This document shows positions 1-5,750 of a stretch of 13,857 nucleotides of DNA, piece by piece. Position 1 is the first letter of the stretch. Each line of letters begins with the position of its first letter. Source of the DNA: Rikenellaceae bacterium (lineage in GTDB: Bacteria > Bacteroidota > Bacteroidia > Bacteroidales > UBA932); NCBI GenBank assembly GCA_900769885.1, contig CAAGIG010000070.1, positions 1 through 13,857 of the forward strand. The letters are read 5' to 3'. A model generated the notes under the pieces. The model ran no database searches, was not told where the DNA came from, and saw only the letters and a list, made by a program, of their open reading frames with translations. Made by a program: the position numbers and the translations under genes.

Positions 1-3000
1 AATGGTATAAGAACCCCCTTCTAATATAGCCTCACCACCGCCAATCGAAATAACACCATGCCTACTGGTGAAAGTTCCATCTATAATCCTTAAACCATTA
101 TACGCACGAATATTATATGTTGGAGAAGTCTGTTGTACTCCATTGTCATCTATTCCACTATAACAAGTATAAGTACCTCCATTTATCTCAACATAACCTT
201 CAGACGATACACAACCTGTATTTCCGATTAGCGTTGCATTTTTTAGATATACCTCACCAGTCTCATAACTCCAGACACAAGCTCCCCCGTTAAAGTCAAT
301 TGACTTTACAGTTGTACTATTAATAGTCAATTTAGCTCCATCCTGGTTATAAATACCACGACCTTCAATAAAGCCATCTCCTTTACTGTCATTAATTGTC
401 AATATACCATAGTTGTTAATTGGATAAATATGCTTGGTTTCACTTCCTTGTTGATAGCCAGAAGTAATATTTTTACCATTAAGGTCAAGAACTGCAGTTT
501 TACCTTCAGCAAGATATGCAGTTTCTGAAAGAGTGATATTACGTTGCAAAACTATTGTTTCACCATCACTAACATTATTAAAGGCTTCTTGTAATGTTGC
601 ATATCTTTGATTACCAATCACCGCATCACAAACCTCCTCAACTGTCCAACGGCCATTTTCTCCTTCAACAGGTACCTTTCCCTCTGCAAATACAACTCCA
701 CCATAAGATGTCACGACTGAAGGATTCGCTGAGAAATCTCCACCATTTATAACTATATTAGGATTGGGTTGAACTCCTAGATTATTCTGGTAATCCACAA
801 TTGTTTTAAGTGCATTAAAGACACCATCATTGATTATAATCTCAGATTTTGTATCACCAAAAATCAAGCCTCTGGCTGCAGTTGCCAAGTTATCATCATC
901 AAAGTTTCCATTATTGAATGTACCTCCATTAATAATTAAAGAGCCTCCTGAGTTCATAACACCTGCACACCAGCTACCATGTGTAGTACCCTGATTATTT
1001 CCTTCTGAGGAAGAAGTAGGCTCAGTAATATAATTTCCACTATTCACTGTTATCTTACCTCCATTAGAAACAGCTATAGCCATACTTAAATAAGGTGCAG
1101 TATGTAAACCTTCTTGATTTACACTACAATTATCAAGAACCATTTCGCCTCCTACAGCATAAAAACCACCCGCACATTCTATAGCATTAATAGTGACTTT
1201 ATTTGCATTTATTAGAGAATTGTCCCATGCTTTCACTAATAAGTCACCTGCCTTTGAACCATTGACGATAAGATTTTCTAGATTGAAGATTGCTTTGGCA
1301 TTTTCACTTTTTCCTGCAGCCATTAAAGCACACCAAGTATCTTCTCCTGAAATTACTGTTCCATTTTTCAATGTAACAATTACATCTTTATCAATTTGAG
1401 AAGTATTGAAGCGAAATACTGAATTACCTGTATTCGCTGACAATGTCTTCTGATTTAAATCAATTACACAATTAACACCTTTTGTATAATTTAAAGCATT
1501 CTGTCCATATGCTGGTTCGGTAATCGTAATATCATCAAGCAAAGTAATGGTTTCACCTTCTTTAACAGCGTCAATTGCCGCCTGAAGTGATGAGTAGCCC
1601 TTCTCTCCAATTACAACTTTAGCTTCACAAACTCCCCAAGTACCATCTTCGTTTTGTACAGAGGCATAACCTTCTGCCAATCTTGCTGAAGGATCATCAA
1701 AGAATGTTCCACCTGAAACAGTAATTGTACCTTTACCGTAAAGTGAACCGCTATGTACAGGTAAGAATTCGCCTCCATATATATAAACAACAGATCCTTC
1801 GTCTGCGTCTACATTAAAGCCATTATAGTTATCTTTACCATTAAATGATCCTCCGTTGATAGTTGTTTCTGAACCACCCCACGCAACAAGAGCATGAGCT
1901 GTGACTCCTTCAATACCGTTACATGTAAATGACCCACCATTAATAGTAAGATTACCATAACTTGAAACAGTTGAGTGAACAGATGTAAAGGTTCCAGCAT
2001 TGATTATTACTGCACCATAATTATCCAAAGCTAATGTATAGTCACAAATATTGTTGATAGTTCCACCATTGATTACTGCTGAAGCTCCTTCATCTACGCG
2101 TAAAGTTGTCGCATCGTAACCACCTTTATCTACTTTATTATCATCTTCCAATGTAGTAGCGATGGTTCCTCCATTCATTGTAAATGTCGAACCAGGATAG
2201 TTTCTTATAGCATAACCTCCATTGCCATCAATAGCATTAATTGTACCATTTTCCAATGTAAGATCACCATAATTGAAAATACCACGAGCATTGATTGTAC
2301 CGTTTCCTTTAATGGTTAGCTTGCTGTAGTTTTCAAGAGCATAAATATGATTTGTTTCACTGTTCTCTGCCAAAGGAGCATCTATCGTTTTACCATTAAG
2401 ATCGAGAACAAACTCCGTTTCTGCTGTGGCGCCTGATTTTGTAGATGTGCTTCCAAATTTCAATGTTTGTGTAAGTTCGATATCATCTGTCAAAACGATT
2501 TCGCCACCAACTGTGTTTTCAATCGCAGCTTGCAATTCAGCAGCTGTGCTGACCTCTGTTTTCACAATATTGTTATCTGCACCTGCCCAATCATCATTAA
2601 CTTCAACGATGAAATCAGTTGTAGAAGAAATCAAGTTACCTACGATATTGGTTCTGTAGTTTTCCTGAACTGGAACAGAAGTAAATACGTGATATATGTC
2701 TTGAGTATTATTTTGTGCATCCTTAACTGTGACTTTAGCTTTAACCTCTACAAGTGCCTTATTATCACCTGCAACAGGTAGATAATTCATTGAAATATAT
2801 TTATACTCATTATCAGCAACTTTCAATATTTCAGCAGGAACATTTTTTAACTCAAAATATACATCTTTGCTGCCTTCTCCATATCCTAATACGGTATTAA
2901 ATGATTCTGCAACACCTTTAACTGAAATCTCTGATTGTGAAAGTTCAAAGTTACCTGCATCTGTATTAAGGCTTTCCTTTGTTGTTCCCAAGTTCAATTG

Positions 3001-3462
3001 AGCGAATGGACGTTTCAATGTTACAGTTTGAGATGTTCCTGTGGGAACAAAATCATTTAAATACGCAAAGAACGCAGCTCCAGATTCATTATTGGGGTGA
3101 TTTACATTCATTGGGATGCTTCTTAGATTCTCAACAATATAAGCTCCTTCTTTTTGTGCCCAGAAGATAATGCTGTAATGTTGATCTTGAATCAAATTCA
3201 TTGAAACTTCAAAACTGCCATCTTGTTTCTTATCTGCAGTTGTTTCAAAAATTACATCTCCGGTCGCGCCTTGAGCATAAACTTCTACATAAAGTTTATC
3301 AACCAAGTCATGACCTCCAATAGCTTTAGTTCCCATCTGATCAGGAACCTGAACAGTGAAAGTTGTGGGGTCTTCCATTTGGGGCTCTACAAGACTTTCC
3401 TGACACGATGTAGCAAATAGCATAGCTGCCAATGCTACGATTGAAAGAAAATACTTTCTCAT
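1..3462 (-). CDS. Large modular beta-helix-like surface lipoprotein, C-terminus cut off by the window edge
   Basis: The frame is open from the ATG at 3462 to base 1 with no stop, giving 1154 residues and no C-terminus. Residues 1-20 form a lipoprotein signal peptide ending in LFATSC, with C20 as the lipidated cysteine. Residues about 21-300 form a beta-rich N-terminal domain resembling the DUF6562/fimbrillin-like lipoprotein domains of Bacteroidales (recognised from memory, not searched). From about 306 come modules that each open with a Y-x-SLQ-AAI-x(4)-GETI-x-LLDDI-like segment: about 306-610, 617-940, and 948 to the end (partial). Within them INGGTF, INGGSF or VSGGTF motifs recur every 20-30 residues, as in right-handed beta-helix coils. 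No catalytic residues are recognised. I infer a cell-surface adhesin or structural protein. A probable invertible promoter lies about 200 bases upstream, so expression may be phase variable. Confidence 0.85.
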   Translation of the reverse strand, partial: MRKYFLSIVALAAMLFATSCQESLVEPQMEDPTTFTVQVPDQMGTKAIGGHDLVDKLYVEVYAQGATGDVIFETTADKKQDGSFEVSMNLIQDQHYSIIFWAQKEGAYIVENLRSIPMNVNHPNNESGAAFFAYLNDFVPTGTSQTVTLKRPFAQLNLGTTKESLNTDAGNFELSQSEISVKGVAESFNTVLGYGEGSKDVYFELKNVPAEILKVADNEYKYISMNYLPVAGDNKALVEVKAKVTVKDAQNNTQDIYHVFTSVPVQENYRTNIVGNLISSTTDFIVEVNDDWAGADNNIVKTEVSTAAELQAAIENTVGGEIVLTDDIELTQTLKFGSTSTKSGATAETEFVLDLNGKTIDAPLAENSETNHIYALENYSKLTIKGNGTINARGIFNYGDLTLENGTINAIDGNGGYAIRNYPGSTFTMNGGTIATTLEDDNKVDKGGYDATTLRVDEGASAVINGGTINNICDYTLALDNYGAVIINAGTFTSVHSTVSSYGNLTINGGSFTCNGIEGVTAHALVAWGGSETTINGGSFNGKDNYNGFNVDADEGSVVYIYGGEFLPVHSGSLYGKGTITVSGGTFFDDPSARLAEGYASVQNEDGTWGVCEAKVVIGEKGYSSLQAAIDAVKEGETITLLDDITITEPAYGQNALNYTKGVNCVIDLNQKTLSANTGNSVFRFNTSQIDKDVIVTLKNGTVISGEDTWCALMAAGKSENAKAIFNLENLIVNGSKAGDLLVKAWDNSLINANKVTINAIECAGGFYAVGGEMVLDNCSVNQEGLHTAPYLSMAIAVSNGGKITVNSGNYITEPTSSSEGNNQGTTHGSWCAGVMNSGGSLIINGGTFNNGNFDDDNLATAARGLIFGDTKSEIIINDGVFNALKTIVDYQNNLGVQPNPNIVINGGDFSANPSVVTSYGGVVFAEGKVPVEGENGRWTVEEVCDAVIGNQRYATLQEAFNNVSDGETIVLQRNITLSETAYLAEGKTAVLDLNGKNITSGYQQGSETKHIYPINNYGILTINDSKGDGFIEGRGIYNQDGAKLTINSTTVKSIDFNGGACVWSYETGEVYLKNATLIGNTGCVSSEGYVEINGGTYTCYSGIDDNGVQQTSPTYNIRAYNGLRIIDGTFTSRHGVISIGGGEAILEGGSYTI

Positions 3463-3662
3463 AATAAATTGGTTTTAATTAATAATTGGTTTAAAAATGT
3501 GTTCAGCGTATCTAATAAATCAAGTCACAAAAGAGCCGTTCAAAGACATTTATGAAAAAGTATTTTGGTTCAAATTAATTTAAAATAATCCTTGAACGAA
3601 TCTTCTGTTATTCAACATATTAATGAAGACAAACTCTTTATTTATTACCAAATAAGGGATAT
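3463..3662 (-). other. AT-rich leader/upstream region of the lipoprotein gene
   Basis: No gene is visible here. A near-identical 11-base AT-rich direct repeat (AATTGGTTTTAA-like, 3467-3478 and 3484-3494) sits just before the start codon. On the minus strand I find no full match to the Bacteroidetes -7 box TAnnTTTG. The nearest are one-mismatch forms (TTAATTTG near 3570, TGTCTTTG near 3545) without a well-spaced -33 element. If the adjoining inverted-repeat segment flips, this stretch would be the roughly 220-nt 5' untranslated leader of the lipoprotein mRNA. Confidence 0.5.
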
Positions 3663-3679
3663 TTCTCTAAATAAGAGAT
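3650..3679. repeat. Tandem half-site: AAATAAGGGAT / AAATAAGAGAT, period 19
   Basis: AAATAAGGGAT at 3650-3660 is repeated as AAATAAGAGAT at 3669-3679, 10 of 11 bases identical. The second copy is part of the left arm of the 19-bp inverted repeat. The extra copy lies just outside that arm and has no counterpart outside the right arm. It could be an accessory recombinase-binding site or chance in AT-rich DNA. Confidence 0.45.
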
Positions 3680-3862
3680 GTACATATTTGTAAGACACAT
3701 AAAATCAATCAACTATGAGGACAGAGTCTGAAATTTGCTCAAAGAAATCTTGTATTGAGTAGAAAGATTGGACGACAACAAAGAAAACTAAACAGATAAT
3801 TCATTGATTTTAAGAAGAATAATTCTATATTTGTAATTGAATGACATCTCTTATTTAGAGAA
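3663..3862. repeat. Probable invertible DNA segment (inverton) with perfect 19-bp inverted repeats
   Basis: The left arm at 3663-3681 is TTCTCTAAATAAGAGATGT. The right arm at 3844-3862 is its exact reverse complement, and 162 bp lie between them. A second nested inverted pair, TAAAATCAAT at 3700-3709 and ATTGATTTTA at 3803-3812, lies inside. Each 19-bp arm carries a small dyad, TCTCT-N5-AGAGA, as expected for a recombinase site. Size, arm length, an internal promoter and a position upstream of a surface-lipoprotein gene all match the invertible promoters known from Bacteroidales. No invertase gene is in the window, so the recombinase would have to act from elsewhere. Inversion itself is inferred, not seen. 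Alternatives are a short MITE-like insertion (no target-site duplication found) or a chance repeat, unlikely at 19 perfect bases. Confidence 0.7.
3804..3833 (+). promoter_or_regulatory. Bacteroidetes-type promoter inside the invertible segment, now pointing away from the lipoprotein gene
   Basis: The -33-like TTG at 3804-3806 (within ATTG) is followed by 19 bases and then TATATTTG at 3826-3833, a full match to the TAnnTTTG -7 box. The expected transcription start is near 3840, just inside the right arm. On the opposite strand near the left arm, the matching ATTGATTTTA block is present but no TAnnTTTG box follows at the right spacing. So in this orientation the lipoprotein gene has no good promoter within the segment. 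Inversion would move this promoter to about 3692-3721 on the minus strand, starting transcription near 3685 toward the gene at 3462. Confidence 0.6.
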
Positions 3863-3922
3863 GTACACCATCAGAATCCTCCAGCAACATCCCAGACAAT
3901 CTATTCCAAGTAGAAATAACGC

Positions 3923-3976
3923 AAGCTCATCAGAATTGGATACGAACGATTTACATAGTGAGCAACAATTCTGAAA
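3923..3976 (+). repeat. Diverged direct repeat, copy A, with self-complementary ends
   Basis: This copy shares AAGCTC, TCAGAATTG, CGAACGATTT and AGTGAG, in that order, with copy B at 4135-4205. The blocks are separated by the same 4-base variable gaps. Its ends are perfectly complementary: TCAGAATTG at 3930-3938 and CAATTCTGA at 3966-3974, a 9-bp stem with a 27-base loop. No protein is encoded. The strand is assigned only because copy B keeps its stem as G-U pairs on the plus strand. Confidence 0.5.
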
Positions 3977-4014
3977 GCAGAAGACATTTGGGTTAGCTTA
4001 AATTGAAATAGAAA

Positions 4015-4113
4015 TCAACTATTCAGAGAGTAAGAACTTTTCGGACACATATAAAAGCCGTTTTTGTTCCCCGATACATACTTTTCACCATTGTTGGCCA
4101 CATTAAAGGCCAT
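4015..4113 (-). other. Doubtful 32-codon open frame
   Basis: An ATG at 4113 opens a 32-residue frame (MAFNVANNGEKYV...) ending at TGA 4015-4017. It has plausible amino-acid content but is very short, has no recognised relatives, starts inside the palindrome at 4093-4126, and has no clear ribosome-binding site. It may be a remnant of a larger degraded gene or simply chance. I list it so the stretch is documented, not as a confident gene. Confidence 0.12.
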
Positions 4114-4126
4114 TTTCGTGGCCAAC
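4093..4126. repeat. 9-bp palindrome GTTGGCCAC / GTGGCCAAC
   Basis: Perfect arms at 4093-4101 and 4118-4126 enclose a 16-base loop that itself contains a third GGCC (4109-4112), so alternative pairings are possible. No T-run follows on either strand, so it is not an ordinary intrinsic terminator. It lies between copies A and B of the diverged direct repeat. Function unknown. Confidence 0.5.
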
Positions 4127-4134
4127 TCAAGTTA

Positions 4135-4205
4135 AAGCTCTCAGAATTGAGCGCGAACGATTTGTGGAGTGAGTCATCTACGGCTTAGCTCTTTGATTCT
4201 GAAAA
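4135..4205 (+). repeat. Diverged direct repeat, copy B, with self-complementary ends
   Basis: This is the second copy of the unit at 3923-3976, 212 bases further on, and carries about 17 extra bases near its right end (around 4175-4193). TCAGAAT at 4141-4147 pairs with ATTCTGA at 4196-4202. The next two positions, which are Watson-Crick pairs in copy A, are U-G and G-U pairs on the plus strand here. Retaining the stem while the loop changes hints at a structured RNA or a mobile-element end, but two copies are too few to prove it. Confidence 0.45.
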
Positions 4206-4213
4206 CCTTGCCA

Positions 4214-4254
4214 CCCTCGGCAGTAAGAGGGAGGGACCCGCAACGAAGTTGTGG
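4214..4254. repeat. GC-rich double hairpin in otherwise AT-rich DNA
   Basis: CCCTC (4214-4218) pairs with GAGGG (4227-4231) around an 8-base loop. Directly after it, CCGCAAC (4238-4244) pairs with GTTGTGG (4248-4254), with one G-T wobble, around a GAA triloop. The base composition stands out sharply from the surroundings. From memory, similar GC-rich tracts recur between genes in Bacteroidales, so it may be part of a dispersed intergenic repeat. No T-run follows on either strand. Confidence 0.4.
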
Positions 4255-4264
4255 ATAGGGCACT

Positions 4265-4310
4265 AAAAAACTATCCATCAAAGCGACATATAGTCCTCAT
4301 AATGGATAGT
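4265..4310 (-). terminator. Probable terminator of the M81-M23 operon
   Basis: On the minus strand, 22 bases after the M23 stop codon, ACTATCCAT (4310-4302) pairs perfectly with ATGGATAGT (4278-4270) across a 23-base loop. The second arm runs directly into five more T residues (4269-4265). The stem is AT-rich and the loop large, so it is weaker than the other terminators in the window. Position and T-run make it the best candidate for ending this operon. Confidence 0.5.
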
Positions 4311-4332
4311 ATAATACAAAAAGTATATTCCT

Positions 4333-5733
4333 TTATTCCTGCTCCTTCTTTATAACCTCCACAGTCTGCATAAGGATAGTGCGGGCCTGGAAGGTGCTGG
4401 CGGCACGGCGGGATTCCTGCTGACTTCGGATGAAGTCATCCTTTTTATCTTCAGCTATAGGATTTGCCGGAGGTGATTCCATTTTGAGAGGATTTATCGG
4501 AGTACCATTTTTCCAGATTCTAAAATCGAGGTGAGGACCTGTCGAATATCCGGTACTACCGACATATCCGATTACCTGTCCTTGAGAGACTCTATCCCCT
4601 ACCTTCAGATTCTTTGCATATTTTGACAAATGGAGATAAGCCGAGGTATATACCGAATTATGCTTGATTTTCACCATATTGCCCTCTTGGGTCTTAAATC
4701 CTTTGAACACGACCACACCATCCCCGATACTCATAACCTCAGTACCTGAAGGAGCGGCATAGTCAATTCCGGTATGGGCACGAACTTTTCTGGTAACAGG
4801 ATGGCGGCGGCTATATGAGAAACCGGAAGAGATTCTGGTATAACTCAAAGGTGCCTTCAGGAAGGCTTTACGCATACTCTCCCCATTCTCGTTCCAATAA
4901 TAATTCCCACTGCCATCATCATAGTAATAAGCCTTATATACTTTTTCACCGTGATGAAACTCAGCATACAAAACATCACCTACACCCAATACTTCCCCTT
5001 TATAAACAGACTTTTCATATACAGCTTTGAAAGAGTCCCCTTTCTGCAAACCAAAAAAGTCTATACTCCAGGCATAAATGTCAGACAATTTGATAGCAAG
5101 AAGCCCCGGAGCCCCCTTCTCTACAAGGTCACTCCACAAAGACAATGAAATATCCAGCTCAATATAATCTATTTCAGTCTTGATATCCTTCTTATAAGTC
5201 TTGACACTCAAAGAGTCAAGCAATGAGAAAACCACATACGAAAGATTGTCCTGCTCATAAATCATATAAGCCAAACGGGCAGGCTCTTCCTTAGTATAGT
5301 AAGCGTGATAATGATATCCAACCTTAAAAAGTCGCATATCGAATACCCCTTTGGCCTTCTGGTCCAATTCATAAATTTGGGGTTGAGTCGCACCCAAACG
5401 GGACATTATGGTAGAGAAATAATCTCCACTCTTGATTTTTCCATCCCTCTTTTCAAAATTATTCAAAGCAACTTCCAACTCCGAAAAGTCCTCAGTCTCA
5501 AGTCCTTGAGGTAAAGATGGCTGAACTTCCGAAACCTCAGAAATCTCCACCTCTGAATCATCCGAAAGCTGAGCCTCAAGCCCTTGAGAGACCTGCTCAT
5601 ATACTTGTAAATCAGACTCTTCTCTTTGACAGGAGTCAAACAATTTCACAACTGACAAGATTGCAGCGGCGACTACAATTGTCGCCACTACACCTATCAA
5701 AGCACTCTTCCAATCTATTTCTGAGAATTTCAT
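4333..5733 (-). CDS. Membrane-anchored M23 family peptidoglycan endopeptidase (MepM/Csd3-like)
   Basis: A 466-residue protein predicted to cut peptide cross-links in peptidoglycan from the periplasmic side of the inner membrane. Residues about 9-32 form one transmembrane helix. Acidic, low-complexity residues follow at about 37-90. Residues about 100-145 (GDYFSTIMSRLG...FDMRLFKVG) look like the LysM/OapA-like N-terminal domain of MepM- and Csd3-type enzymes. The M23 domain spans about 300-417: H320 and D324 (HTGIDYAAP), H368 (YLHLS), and H401-L-D403 where the family usually has H-x-H. A charged tail follows. The start at 5733 is preferred because the longer frame from 5883 runs 133 bases into the upstream gene and its extra 50 residues look like out-of-frame translation. 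It lies 17 bases after the M81 gene, so the two are probably cotranscribed. Confidence 0.88.
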   Translation of the reverse strand: MKFSEIDWKSALIGVVATIVVAAAILSVVKLFDSCQREESDLQVYEQVSQGLEAQLSDDSEVEISEVSEVQPSLPQGLETEDFSELEVALNNFEKRDGKIKSGDYFSTIMSRLGATQPQIYELDQKAKGVFDMRLFKVGYHYHAYYTKEEPARLAYMIYEQDNLSYVVFSLLDSLSVKTYKKDIKTEIDYIELDISLSLWSDLVEKGAPGLLAIKLSDIYAWSIDFFGLQKGDSFKAVYEKSVYKGEVLGVGDVLYAEFHHGEKVYKAYYYDDGSGNYYWNENGESMRKAFLKAPLSYTRISSGFSYSRRHPVTRKVRAHTGIDYAAPSGTEVMSIGDGVVVFKGFKTQEGNMVKIKHNSVYTSAYLHLSKYAKNLKVGDRVSQGQVIGYVGSTGYSTGPHLDFRIWKNGTPINPLKMESPPANPIAEDKKDDFIRSQQESRRAASTFQARTILMQTVEVIKKEQE

Positions 5734-5750
5734 AATATCGGGAAAATAGA

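Noticed and set aside
1809..2000. 63-codon minus-strand frame inside the lipoprotein gene
   Set aside because: It is an alternative frame of the long open lipoprotein reading frame, which explains the region fully.
3663..3862. Reading the inverted-repeat segment as a MITE or insertion sequence
   Set aside because: No transposase and no matching target-site duplication at the outer edges (GGATAT on the left, GTACAC on the right). The internal promoter and position fit an inverton better.
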